Assembly (NCBI GenBank): GCA_003221035.1
Contig: QHUB01000012.1
Location: 26,423-90,422 of the forward strand
Source: Gemmatimonadota bacterium
Lineage (GTDB): Bacteria > Gemmatimonadota > Gemmatimonadetes > Gemmatimonadales > GWC2-71-9
Length of the DNA: 64,000 nucleotides
Direction of reading: 5' to 3'
Shown in pieces: positions 8,954-17,745 of the stretch; the stretch's first letter is position 1; each line of letters starts with the position of its first letter. Made by a program: the position numbers and the translations under genes. The notes under the pieces are model-generated. The model saw nothing but the letters and a program-made list of their open reading frames with translations, was not told the origin of the DNA and made no database searches.

Positions 8954-8955
8954 TA
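8868..8955. repeat. inverted repeat of degenerate heptamers, GCGGAAT type (element A)
   Basis: The left arm (about 8869-8905) is a run of GCGGAAT-like heptamers (GCGGAAT, GCCAAAT, GCGGAAT, GCGGAAT). The right arm (about 8921-8955) is the same heptamer in reverse orientation (ATTCCGC, ATTCCGA, ATTCCGC, GTTCCGC). About 15 bases with no repeat lie between. It spans the TAATG junction of the amidase and the following secreted-protein gene and encodes that protein's N-terminus. See element B at 35302-35375. Confidence 0.85.
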
Positions 8956-10806
8956 GTGTGCCATCTCGCGCAAGAAATCCTGAATGCCCTTCGCAATCCC
9001 ACGCGCGTACCGGAGCTGGCCCTCAGGGCTCGCCAGCATCGCTTCCTGCTCCGGAATCATCATGAACAGTCCTTCGGTCAACGCCGAGGGAAACCACGGA
9101 TCGCGGGCCAGCGCGTAGTCCCCGCGTCCCATCCCCAGATCGCGAACCCTGAGCTCGGCGACGAGCGCGCGATCCAACGCGCGCGCGAGCGCGGCGCTGC
9201 GTGGATGGAAGTAGTAGACGCTCGTGCCGTTGTTGACGAAGGGATTGATGCCGTCCGGCAACGCATTCGCATGAATCGACACGAGCAGGTCGGCGTCGTG
9301 GTGCTCGGCAAAGTTCGTGCGCGGGAAGAGATCGATCGGGAGCGAGTCGGTGCGCGTCAGCAACACCGTCGCGCCCTCATGCTCGAGCAAGGCCTTCACC
9401 TGCTTCGACACCGCGAGCGTCGCGACCGGCTCCCACAGGCCCGATGGTCCGTGCGCGCCGACGGGTGGATGGCCGGGATCGATGACGATCGTGCGCCCGG
9501 CAAGCGGGTGCTGCGAATCGATCGCCGGCGGCCGGCGAAGCTCGAGTACCAGATCGCGGCCGCTCCAATGCGTGCGGTAGCCCCACACGCGACCGGACAG
9601 CGCGAGCGTAATCGTGACTTCGTCTGCGGTGGGCTGCGCGTAGCTCATGCGCGTGACGTACGGATCGGTGCCGCCGTGCTGCATCCAGTTGACGTCCGAC
9701 TGGGCGCCGTACAGCCGCAGCGTGAGACTCCGTTCCTCTTCTTCTACTTTGAATGGCACGCGAGCGGGAAGCGGCACGCGCAAGACGAGTGATTTGGAAT
9801 TCGCGGTTAGGCGGACAGAACCGACGATGCCGCCGGGTGGTGGGGTATTGGGTGCGAGTGGAATCACATCGGCGCTATTTACCCAGGCGACGGCGCCGCG
9901 CGACAACTGCAGCCGCGTCTGACTGCCGTAGCGGGCCGTCGCGACCGACGTCGTGCCCAGCGGGAAGAACCAGTTGTACGTGCCGTACGGCACGGCCTTC
10001 CCGACCGTCAGGCTGTCGCTCTTCCCGGTGTGCGCGGTGTCGTCGTTCAACATGACGACGAGTGGATGCGAACGGTCCAGCGTGTCCAGCACCAGCGGCC
10101 AGACGGCGCGCGCCGTATCGGTCCCGACGATTGCTTCGACGATGGCGTCGCACAGCGGTACGGCGGGCAGCCATGCGACATAGCGGTCGGCGGCGGGAGG
10201 GAGGCGGTAGGCGGCGGTATCGGTGCCGAACGCGCGCACGCCCCAGGCCGGCTCCTCGGGCAGCGTGTCGGGCACGAACCAGACCGGCGTGCGCACTCCT
10301 TCCATGCGCAGTCGCACCTGTGCGCCGGGTGTGGCGCGCACGGACAGCCGAATCCCCTCCCCCGCCGGGAAGGCGAGCGAATCGGTCGGCGTGAAGCTCG
10401 TCGTGTCGATCCACGCCATGGCACCGGTGGGCGGCCGGTACGGTTGCGCGATGCGCGCGACGAAGGTCGTCTCCTGCTGCTCCGCGCCGGTGCCGGCGCG
10501 GGCCACGATGTCGAACCGCGCCAGGGAATCGGGCGGCAGCGGCAGCCACGCGAGCCATGTGCCGCGGGGCGAGACCGGCACTGCCACGCCATTGATCGTC
10601 AGCGTGACATCGCCGCGTCCCGCGCCGACGCTGCCGAACAGGAATGAAGAATCCTGCGCCTGAATCGGGTCGGCCGTATCGGGATAGACAACGGTGATGT
10701 GAAGAGGCGCGGAGGAAGGAGACGGGAGACGCGCGATGGGCGATGGGCTGCGTGCCGCGCAGCCCAACGTTGCCGCGACAAAAACCGCGGCCCACAGGAG
10801 TCGCAT
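8953..10806 (-). CDS. N-acetylmuramoyl-L-alanine amidase (Amidase_3), lipoprotein
   Basis: This enzyme should cleave the amide between MurNAc and the stem peptide in the periplasm. The 617-residue product begins with a lipoprotein signal (lipobox LGC, Cys 16). A long beta-rich N-terminal region follows, then a C-terminal Amidase_3 domain from about residue 400. Zinc ligands fit the His of DPGHP, the Glu of GLWEP and the His of SIHAN; TEGLFMM carries the likely catalytic Glu. The frame stays open upstream but only as antisense of the FHA gene, so I start at the ATG at 10806. The TAA stop overlaps the next ATG (TAATG). Confidence 0.88.
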   Translation of the reverse strand: MRLLWAAVFVAATLGCAARSPSPIARLPSPSSAPLHITVVYPDTADPIQAQDSSFLFGSVGAGRGDVTLTINGVAVPVSPRGTWLAWLPLPPDSLARFDIVARAGTGAEQQETTFVARIAQPYRPPTGAMAWIDTTSFTPTDSLAFPAGEGIRLSVRATPGAQVRLRMEGVRTPVWFVPDTLPEEPAWGVRAFGTDTAAYRLPPAADRYVAWLPAVPLCDAIVEAIVGTDTARAVWPLVLDTLDRSHPLVVMLNDDTAHTGKSDSLTVGKAVPYGTYNWFFPLGTTSVATARYGSQTRLQLSRGAVAWVNSADVIPLAPNTPPPGGIVGSVRLTANSKSLVLRVPLPARVPFKVEEEERSLTLRLYGAQSDVNWMQHGGTDPYVTRMSYAQPTADEVTITLALSGRVWGYRTHWSGRDLVLELRRPPAIDSQHPLAGRTIVIDPGHPPVGAHGPSGLWEPVATLAVSKQVKALLEHEGATVLLTRTDSLPIDLFPRTNFAEHHDADLLVSIHANALPDGINPFVNNGTSVYYFHPRSAALARALDRALVAELRVRDLGMGRGDYALARDPWFPSALTEGLFMMIPEQEAMLASPEGQLRYARGIAKGIQDFLREMAH

Positions 10807-10851
10807 GTGGCGCAAGCTAGCGTGGAGCAATAGATTGGGCCACCTAACTTT
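10807..10851. promoter_or_regulatory. divergent intergenic region amidase / FHA operon
   Basis: Only 45 bases separate the two divergent start codons, so any promoters for the amidase and the signalling operon must overlap each other or lie inside the opposite coding sequence. No convincing -35/-10 pair is visible. Confidence 0.35.
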
Positions 10852-11826
10852 ATGACCTCTCCCTCCGGCGCGTGCCAATATTGCGGCCGGCAGAACGACG
10901 CCGGCGCGCAATACTGCAGTGACTGCGGCAAGCCGTTGACCAAGGCGGCAGCTGCGCGCGCCGCTGTCGCCGCCGGCGGCGGCGGTGGACTGGTCTCCCG
11001 CACGAGCGGCCCGGAGTCGGCGGGGGAAGGCGGCGGCGCACACGGGGCCGGCGGGGCCGGGGCCGCGGGCGACGCGCCTTGTCCGCTGTGCGGATCGGTG
11101 GTCGCAGCTGCGCGTGGCTCGGGAGGCGACCGTCGTCTCACAGCCGATCGCCGCTCCGATTACTCCCTCACATTGATTCTGGTTTCCGAGATGGCCACCG
11201 AGGTGGCGCGGTTCGATCGCAAACAGGCCACGACGACCATCGGCCGTACCGAAGGGGACATCCGCTTTCCCGAAGATCAATTTCTGTCTCCGCTGCATAC
11301 CAAGCTGTCGTGGGAGGAGAACCGCCTCGAGGTTCGCGACCTCGGCAGTCGCAACGGCACCTGGGTCTTCCTGGAAAGACCCCACCGGCTGACCGATGGT
11401 GACTTGATCCTCATCGGGTCGCAGGTGCTCCGGTTCAAGCGCCTGGGCTATCCCGGTCCCCACACCGCCGAGGCGGACGCCACGAAGCGCATGGGCAGCA
11501 TGGTGCCCAGCGCGGACATCGCCAGTCTGACGCAGCTGCGCCCCGACGGCAGCTCGCGCGACGTCATCCAGTTGTCGCCGGGCCGCGACATTCACGTCGG
11601 GCGCGAGCGCGGTGACTGGATCTTCCCATACGATCCCTCGATGAGCGCGCAGCATGCGACCGTGCGTTCCGAGGACGCGGACTTCGTGCTGGTGGACGAC
11701 CACAGCCGCAACGGCGTCGCGATCGCGGTCCGCGGAGTGACGACCCTGCAGCACGGCTCGCGAGTGATGGTCGGTGACAAGCTGCTGCGCGTCGAGCTGC
11801 CGGGAGCACCGGGTCAGCCGGCATGA
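10852..11826 (+). CDS. double FHA-domain protein with zinc ribbon
   Basis: The 324-residue cytoplasmic protein starts with a zinc ribbon (CQYC near residue 7, CSDC near residue 23), then a low-complexity Gly/Ala stretch. Two FHA domains follow, which bind phosphothreonine peptides: one about 120-200 (TIGRTEGDI, SRNGTWVF) and one about 235-315 (IHVGRERGDW, SRNGVAI). It opens a plus-strand operon with the kinase, phosphatase and FHA-protease, overlapping the kinase start by 4 bases (ATGA). It is therefore probably an adaptor or substrate of that kinase. The first Gly-Arg of each FHA core is intact. Confidence 0.88.
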   Translation: MTSPSGACQYCGRQNDAGAQYCSDCGKPLTKAAAARAAVAAGGGGGLVSRTSGPESAGEGGGAHGAGGAGAAGDAPCPLCGSVVAAARGSGGDRRLTADRRSDYSLTLILVSEMATEVARFDRKQATTTIGRTEGDIRFPEDQFLSPLHTKLSWEENRLEVRDLGSRNGTWVFLERPHRLTDGDLILIGSQVLRFKRLGYPGPHTAEADATKRMGSMVPSADIASLTQLRPDGSSRDVIQLSPGRDIHVGRERGDWIFPYDPSMSAQHATVRSEDADFVLVDDHSRNGVAIAVRGVTTLQHGSRVMVGDKLLRVELPGAPGQPA

Positions 11827-13442
11827 AGATCTGTCCTGTCTGCTCCACCGAGTATGCCGACGACGTAAAGTTCTGCCCGAATGACGGGCAGACGCTACGC
11901 TCGGCGGCGCCGGCGAACAATCTCGTGGGCCAGGTGATCGCCGATCGCTATCACGTCGTGAAAAAGCTCGGCGAAGGCGGCATGGGTCAGGTCTATCTCG
12001 CCGAGCACGTGAAGATGGGCCGTCGCAGCGCCATCAAGGTGATGAATCCGTCGATGGTGCACGATCCGGACGCGGTCGCACGCTTCAACCGCGAGGCGTC
12101 GAACGCGAGCCGCATCACTCACCCCAACGTCTGCGCGATCTACGATTTCGGGGAAACGCCCGAGGGGCTGATTTACCTCGCGATGGAGTTCATTGAAGGC
12201 GAGCCGTTGACCGACCTGCTCGAGCGGGAGGGCGCGCTCTCGGTCTCACGGGCGAGCGCCATCTTCTTGCAGACCGCCGAGGCGCTCCAGGCCGCGCACG
12301 ACCTCGGTATCGTGCATCGCGACTTGAAGCCCGATAACATCATGCTGACCCGGCGCAAGGACGGCGCCGACACCGTGAAGGTCGTGGACTTCGGCATCGC
12401 CAAAGCGGTGGGCGGCGATGAAGCCGGCCAGAAGGTCACGAAGACGGGCCTCGTCGTCGGCACGCCCGAGTTCATGAGTCCCGAGCAGCTGTCCGGCGAT
12501 ACGCTCGATGGGCGGAGCGACCTCTACTCGCTGGCGCTCGTCTTCTACCGGACGTTGAGCGGCAAGCTGCCGTTCGAAGCGACCACGGTGCAGGAAACGA
12601 TGATCAAGCGTCTGACCGACGAGCCGACGCCGCTTGCCCAGGCGCGGCCCGATCTCGCGTTTCCCGCCACGCTGCAGCCGGTGCTCGACACCGCGCTCGC
12701 GCGGACGCCGTCCGATCGGTATCAGACCGTCGCCAAGTTCGCGGCCGACATTGCCGCGGTCACCGGACGGCCGGCAGCGGGTGGAGCCCCGCATACCCGC
12801 TCGATCGGCGATATCGCAGGAAAGACACAGCTGCTCGAGACGCATCCGGATGGCGTCACGGTCAGGATGTCGGCCCAGCAGCCGCCGCCGACCGCACCGT
12901 CGCCGCCGGTCACGAAGCGCTCGCTCATCCCCGCGGCGATTGGCGTCGTCGTGATTCTTGGCGCCGGGGGCGCGTGGATGGTTTTGAAAGTCGGCGCGAA
13001 GACCGCCGGCAATCCTGTGGACTCGAGGCGAATCGGTAACGTGGCGCACGACACAGCGAGCAACGGGGTGAATCGACAGACTGGAGGCGTGACGACCCTC
13101 GCCGTTCACGACACGGCACGCCATCCCGTTCGATCCAACGCGCCACTGCCCCCCCCGCTCCCGCCCCCGCCGCCGACGTCGGGAATCGATCCGGCGAAGG
13201 CCGATCAGCTGCTGACGGCCCTGATTGAAGCTCCGCCGGCCGTCATCCGGGATTCCGCGACGAGGATCTACGACACACCCGGAGTGAGCCGTGGTGACCG
13301 GGCGTTCGCGGCCTGCATGATTGCGAGGGCCGAAGAAGATCTCGGCAATCACGCGAATGCCGTGCAGTGGGCGAACCGCGGACTGGCGATCAATTCACAG
13401 TTGTCGTCGTGCCGGACGGTGATTCAACCGGGAGGGTCGTAG
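11823..13442 (+). CDS. membrane Ser/Thr protein kinase with zinc ribbon
   Basis: The 539 residues run: zinc-ribbon-like head (CPVC 4-7, CPND 18-21; the fourth ligand is Asp rather than Cys), Hanks-type kinase about 43-305, juxtamembrane linker, one membrane helix about 366-388, and an external C-terminal region with a proline run and an alpha-helical repeat-like tail. Catalytic residues are present: Lys 72, HRDLKPDN with Asp 167, DFG 189-191, SPEQ. It should phosphorylate the FHA partners encoded on either side and be reversed by the adjacent PP2C. The proline run is encoded by a C-rich tract near 13147-13175. Confidence 0.9.
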   Translation: MKICPVCSTEYADDVKFCPNDGQTLRSAAPANNLVGQVIADRYHVVKKLGEGGMGQVYLAEHVKMGRRSAIKVMNPSMVHDPDAVARFNREASNASRITHPNVCAIYDFGETPEGLIYLAMEFIEGEPLTDLLEREGALSVSRASAIFLQTAEALQAAHDLGIVHRDLKPDNIMLTRRKDGADTVKVVDFGIAKAVGGDEAGQKVTKTGLVVGTPEFMSPEQLSGDTLDGRSDLYSLALVFYRTLSGKLPFEATTVQETMIKRLTDEPTPLAQARPDLAFPATLQPVLDTALARTPSDRYQTVAKFAADIAAVTGRPAAGGAPHTRSIGDIAGKTQLLETHPDGVTVRMSAQQPPPTAPSPPVTKRSLIPAAIGVVVILGAGGAWMVLKVGAKTAGNPVDSRRIGNVAHDTASNGVNRQTGGVTTLAVHDTARHPVRSNAPLPPPLPPPPPTSGIDPAKADQLLTALIEAPPAVIRDSATRIYDTPGVSRGDRAFAACMIARAEEDLGNHANAVQWANRGLAINSQLSSCRTVIQPGGS

Positions 13443-13448
13443 CGCCGC

Positions 13449-14486
13449 ATGTTCGGACGCAACAAGGCCGTGCGCGTCGAGGTCTTCGCCAAGACCGATC
13501 TGGGTCGCACGCGCGATCACAACGAGGACCGCTTCCTCGTCGCGGATCTTTCGCGCAAATCGGCGTCGCTGCTGCCCGAAGTGCGCCAGCACGACATCGG
13601 CCCGCGCGGCACCCTGCTCGTCGTGGCGGACGGCATGGGCGGCGCGGCGGCCGGCGAGGTCGCCAGCGAGATGGCGACCGATACGATTTACGCACATCTC
13701 GTGAAGACGTGGAACGCCGAGGACGAAGTCACGCCGCAGCGCTTCGCCTATCGGCTGAAAGAGGCGGTGGAAGTGGCGAACGCGAGCATCCACGCGCATG
13801 CGAAGGCGCATCCCGAAGTGCGCGGGATGGGCACCACCACAACGGCCGCCGGCGTCCTCAACGATCACCTCTATCTCACGCAGGTCGGTGACAGCCGCGC
13901 CTACCTGATTCGCAACGGGCAGGCGCATCAGATCACGAAGGATCAGTCGCTGATGCAGCGGCTGGTCGAGGCCGGGGAGCTCACCGAAGAAGAGGCGGCA
14001 CAGAGCGAGCGGCGCAACATCATTCTCCAGGCGCTCGGTCCCGATCCCAAGGTCAAAGTCGATCTCACGCATCAGGAGGTGCGGCGCCGCGACGTCCTGG
14101 TGCTCTGCTCCGACGGGCTGTCCGGACAGGTAAAGAAGGAAGAGATCGCCCAGGTCGTGAGCACGACACCGGACCTGAGCGCGGCGTGCGACAAGCTCAT
14201 CGCGATGGCCAACGAGCGCGGCGGCCCCGACAACATCACGGTCGTGATCGCGCGCTTCGACGGCGATGGCCTGCGTTTCTCCGACGGCGGCCCGCAGGAC
14301 GACGTGGGACATCAGGTCTACCCGCTCATCGACACTGAGACGAGCACGGAGCCGGTGCCGGTGTACAAGGGCAGCCGGCCGCCGGTGCCCAACCGGGAGA
14401 AGAACAGCTCGGGCACGCGGGTCATCGTGCTCGCCGCGCTTGCCGTCGCCGCCATCGTCGTCTGGTACCTCACGCGGAATCAGTGA
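13449..14486 (+). CDS. PP2C-family Ser/Thr phosphatase with C-terminal membrane anchor
   Basis: This enzyme removes phosphate from Ser/Thr, most likely from the neighbouring kinase and its FHA targets. Metal-binding PPM motifs are intact: DHNEDRF near residue 22, VADGMGG near 59, VGDSRAY near 147, CSDGLSG near 219 and GGPDNITVVIAR near 258. The last ~25 residues form one hydrophobic helix, so the catalytic domain is tethered to the inner face of the membrane like the kinase. The start is 6 bases after the kinase stop; its own stop overlaps the next GTG (GTGA). The 345-residue length is longer than plain PP2C because of the linker and anchor. Confidence 0.93.
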   Translation: MFGRNKAVRVEVFAKTDLGRTRDHNEDRFLVADLSRKSASLLPEVRQHDIGPRGTLLVVADGMGGAAAGEVASEMATDTIYAHLVKTWNAEDEVTPQRFAYRLKEAVEVANASIHAHAKAHPEVRGMGTTTTAAGVLNDHLYLTQVGDSRAYLIRNGQAHQITKDQSLMQRLVEAGELTEEEAAQSERRNIILQALGPDPKVKVDLTHQEVRRRDVLVLCSDGLSGQVKKEEIAQVVSTTPDLSAACDKLIAMANERGGPDNITVVIARFDGDGLRFSDGGPQDDVGHQVYPLIDTETSTEPVPVYKGSRPPVPNREKNSSGTRVIVLAALAVAAIVVWYLTRNQ

Positions 14487-15922
14487 AAGCCCAATTCAAA
14501 TTCTTGTCGGGCGCCCGCGCGGGACAGAGCGAAACCTTCCGCAAGGGCTACATCGGGCTTGGCCGTCATCCGCTCTCGGATGTGCGGTTTGATGCGGAGC
14601 GCGATCTCGACGTCTCCTCGCGCCATGCCGCGGTCGTGCGCAAGGCGGAAGGCTTTGTGCTGCAGGATCTGGTGAGCCGCAACGGCACGTTCGTCAACGG
14701 CACGCGCATCAGCGGCGATACGGTCCTGAAACGCGGCGACGTCATCGGTTTCGGTTCGAATGGTCCCGCGCTGGAATTCCAGGTTGTCGAGAGCGACGAG
14801 GACACGACCGCGTCCGCGGAAGCGCTGGCGGAGCGTGTGTCCTCGCCGCGGGACGTGATGCCTGCCGCGCGCGCGTCCGCCGCGCCGCGCGCCACCGGGC
14901 CACGCCAGAGCACCGGCGTGCGCATTGCGGCCGAAGTAGCGCGCCAGACGGCGCACCTCCGACGCGCGACCAAGATCCTGATCGTGCTGCTGCTCTTCGT
15001 CGGCACGGGCTTCACCTGGATGCAATGGGACGGGCGCCGGCGCACGAACGAGCTCCTGCAGCTGCAGCAGCGCGCCGACAGCCTCAGCGCCGCATCGCAC
15101 GCGTTGACGGCACAATTCCAGACCGAGCTGCAGGGCGTGCGTGTGGCGCTGCATGCCTCGCAGGACGAGACGGCGCGGCTGCGTCGCGAGCTGGCCGGTT
15201 CCAGCGGCGACGCGTCATCGGTCGCCCGGCTCCGCCGGGAGCTGGATGCGGCGGAGCGACGGCAACGCGCGCTGGCCGGCGCCGTGGGCGGCGTCGATTA
15301 CCGCGCGATCTCGCACAAGAATCAGGATGCGGTCGCGATGGTGCTGGTCGAGTACGCCGACGGCGAGCGGTACAGCGGCACCGCGTTCGCCGTAGACTCG
15401 CAAGGCACGATGGTTACGAACAAACACATCCTCGTCGGTGAGGACGGCACCAAGACGCCGCGCCGGCTCGGCGTGATCTTCTCGGGTAGTACGCAGTTTT
15501 GGCGCGCCGACGTGATCGGCGTGTCGACGGAGACCGATGTCGGTGTGTTCCGTGTAACGATCAAGGGCGGCACTCCCCGTGTGGCGGGCCTGGCCCGGAC
15601 ACGCGAAGGGCTCGAGCGCGGCGACCCGGTCGCCATTCTGGGCTATCCGCTGGGGTTCGATCTCCCGATGGAGGCGCAGGGAGGCCAGCCGATCGCCGAG
15701 CCGACGCTGACCGTGGGGACCGTGAGCAAGTCGCTGTCCTCGGTCGTGCAGGTTGACGCGTACGGCGCCCCGGGGTCGTCGGGGAGTCCGATCTTCGATC
15801 GTGACGGCAAGGTCATCGCGGTGCTGTACGGCGGAGAACGCGAATCGAACGGCAAGATCATCTTCGGCGTGCCGGCATATCAAGTAGCGGATTATCTCAA
15901 GACCCTCAACCTGGCGCGCTAA
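14483..15922 (+). CDS. FHA-domain transmembrane trypsin-like serine protease
   Basis: The 479-residue product has a cytoplasmic FHA domain (about 22-98; GLGRHPLSDV, SRHAAV, SRNGTFVNG), one membrane helix (163-182), a heptad-like coiled-coil (about 185-265) and a periplasmic trypsin/HtrA-type protease (about 275-479). Catalytic residues fit His 315 (TNKHILV), Asp 352 (TETDVGV) and Ser 433 (GSSGSP). No PDZ domain is visible. The architecture suggests that kinase-driven phosphorylation inside the cell is sensed by FHA and coupled to proteolysis outside. The start is GTG, overlapping the phosphatase stop by 4 bases. Confidence 0.88.
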   Translation: MKAQFKFLSGARAGQSETFRKGYIGLGRHPLSDVRFDAERDLDVSSRHAAVVRKAEGFVLQDLVSRNGTFVNGTRISGDTVLKRGDVIGFGSNGPALEFQVVESDEDTTASAEALAERVSSPRDVMPAARASAAPRATGPRQSTGVRIAAEVARQTAHLRRATKILIVLLLFVGTGFTWMQWDGRRRTNELLQLQQRADSLSAASHALTAQFQTELQGVRVALHASQDETARLRRELAGSSGDASSVARLRRELDAAERRQRALAGAVGGVDYRAISHKNQDAVAMVLVEYADGERYSGTAFAVDSQGTMVTNKHILVGEDGTKTPRRLGVIFSGSTQFWRADVIGVSTETDVGVFRVTIKGGTPRVAGLARTREGLERGDPVAILGYPLGFDLPMEAQGGQPIAEPTLTVGTVSKSLSSVVQVDAYGAPGSSGSPIFDRDGKVIAVLYGGERESNGKIIFGVPAYQVADYLKTLNLAR

Positions 15923-15923
15923 C

Positions 15924-17735
15924 ATGCACACGATTGCCCTGCTGTTCGTCATCGCATTCCAGGACACGAGTTCGTTTGAAAAGCACGAGGCGATGGTCCC
16001 GATGCGCGACGGCGTGAAGCTTCACACCGCGTGGTACGCGCCGCGCAATCCAAACGGCCCGCTCCCCATCATCTTCTCGCGCACGCCCTACGGCATCGAG
16101 CACGCGGACCGCGCGTTCGGCAGCTACTTCGAGGCGCTCGTCCGCGACGGCTACATCTTTGCCTTCCAGGACATCCGCGGCCGGTTCGGCTCCGAGGGGA
16201 AGTTCGTGATGCAGCGCAAGCCGGACCACCGGGCGACGCGCGCCGGCGACGAAAGCACCGACGCCTACGACACGATCGAGTGGATGGTGCACAACATCCC
16301 CAACAACAATGGGCGCGTCGGGATGCTGGGGATTTCGTATGATGGATGGACGACGGGCGAGGCGCTGATCGATCCCCATCCCGCGCTGCGCGCCGCGTCG
16401 CCGCAGGCCTCGCCGGACGACATGTTCCTGAACGACGACTTCCACCATCAGGGGGCGTTCCGGCTCAGCTACGGCTTCGAGTATGCCGTGCTCACCGAGG
16501 CCGCCGATACCAACAGCGCGTTCGACTTCGGCCGCTACGACACATACGACTGGTACCTCGAGCTGGGGCCACTCAGCAACGTCAATGGCCGGTACGTCCA
16601 CGGCAAGCTGCCCAGCTGGAATAATTTCGCGGCGCATCCCAACCACGACGACTTCTGGAAAGCGCAGGCGCTCTCGACGTATCTCCACAGCACGACCGTG
16701 CCGACGCTCAACGTCGCGGGATGGTGGGACCAGGAGGATTTCGTCGGGCCGATTCAGATCTACGAAGCGATGGAGCCGAGCGACTCGGCGCACAAGAACT
16801 TCCTCGTCGTGGGCCCGTGGAATCACGGCGGCTGGGCCGGCGGGACCGGGCGGCAGCTCGGCAACATCGACTTCGCGAGCAACACCGGCGAGTACTTCCG
16901 CGACAGCGTGCAGGCGCCGTTCTTCGCGTACTACCTCAAAGACAAGGGTTCGCTGAATCTGCCGGAAGCCCTCACGTTCGAGGCGGGCGGCAACACCTGG
17001 GTTCGCAACGATGCCTGGCCCGCCCAGGCCGGGGTGACGCACCGCAAGCTGTACTTCCGCGAGAATCGCGGCCTCGGCTTCGACGCGCCCGTGAGTCAGA
17101 CGTCCGCGTTCGACAGTTACGTCTCCGATCCCGCCAACCCGGTCCCGTATCGCAATCGCCCGGTTCAGCCGACCTACTACGCCAAGGGCAGCGGGTGGTA
17201 CACGTGGCTGCTCCAGGACCAGCGCTTCGTGGATCACCGGCCCGACGTGCTGAGCTGGGAAACGCCGCCGCTCGAGAGCGACGTCGTCATCCGCGGCGCG
17301 ATCAGCGCGCATCTGTTCGCGAGCACCACGGGCAGCGATGCCGATTGGGTCGTCAAGCTGATCGACGTATTTCCGGAGAATTACGAAAATGCCTCAGCGC
17401 CGCGCGTGACCGGCGGATATGAGCTCATGGTCGCCAACGACGTGTTGCGGGGGAGATTCCGCGCCGGGTTCGAGCAGCCGCAGGCGATCGTGCCCAATCG
17501 CGTGCTCGAGTACACGGTCGATCTGCACACGCAGGATTATCGGTTCGTAAAGGGACACCGCATCATGGTCCAGGTGCAGAGCACCTGGTTCCCCATCATC
17601 GACCGCAATCCCCAGACGTTCGTGCCGAATATCTTCGAAGCGACGGTGGCGGACTTCAAGACGGCGACGCAGCGGATCTATCGCTCGAAAACGCAGAGCT
17701 CGTACATCGAGCTGCCGGTGTACGAGGGGCACTGA
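15924..17735 (+). CDS. CocE/NonD-family alpha/beta hydrolase (S15 type), probably exported
   Basis: The 603-residue protein carries the S15/CocE fold: an alpha/beta hydrolase with the nucleophile Ser in GISYDGW (near residue 138) and a C-terminal jelly-roll domain (PPD_C) from about residue 380. Family members hydrolyse acyl esters, amides or N-acylated beta-lactams; the substrate is unknown. A short hydrophobic N-terminus (IALLFVIAF) could be a signal peptide. It starts one base after the FHA-protease stop and so closes the signalling operon. Its N-terminus resembles glutaryl-7-ACA acylase-like members (MVPMRDGVKL). Confidence 0.87.
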   Translation: MHTIALLFVIAFQDTSSFEKHEAMVPMRDGVKLHTAWYAPRNPNGPLPIIFSRTPYGIEHADRAFGSYFEALVRDGYIFAFQDIRGRFGSEGKFVMQRKPDHRATRAGDESTDAYDTIEWMVHNIPNNNGRVGMLGISYDGWTTGEALIDPHPALRAASPQASPDDMFLNDDFHHQGAFRLSYGFEYAVLTEAADTNSAFDFGRYDTYDWYLELGPLSNVNGRYVHGKLPSWNNFAAHPNHDDFWKAQALSTYLHSTTVPTLNVAGWWDQEDFVGPIQIYEAMEPSDSAHKNFLVVGPWNHGGWAGGTGRQLGNIDFASNTGEYFRDSVQAPFFAYYLKDKGSLNLPEALTFEAGGNTWVRNDAWPAQAGVTHRKLYFRENRGLGFDAPVSQTSAFDSYVSDPANPVPYRNRPVQPTYYAKGSGWYTWLLQDQRFVDHRPDVLSWETPPLESDVVIRGAISAHLFASTTGSDADWVVKLIDVFPENYENASAPRVTGGYELMVANDVLRGRFRAGFEQPQAIVPNRVLEYTVDLHTQDYRFVKGHRIMVQVQSTWFPIIDRNPQTFVPNIFEATVADFKTATQRIYRSKTQSSYIELPVYEGH

Positions 17736-17745
17736 TTGTGACGTT

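Noticed and set aside
10807..11754. Upstream 5' extension of the amidase frame (giving a 933-residue product)
   Set aside because: The added sequence is antisense to the FHA gene, low in recognisable features, and a lipoprotein signal starts at the ATG at 10806.
13147..13175. C-rich tract in the kinase as a regulatory repeat
   Set aside because: It simply encodes a Pro-rich linker with mixed codons outside the kinase domain.
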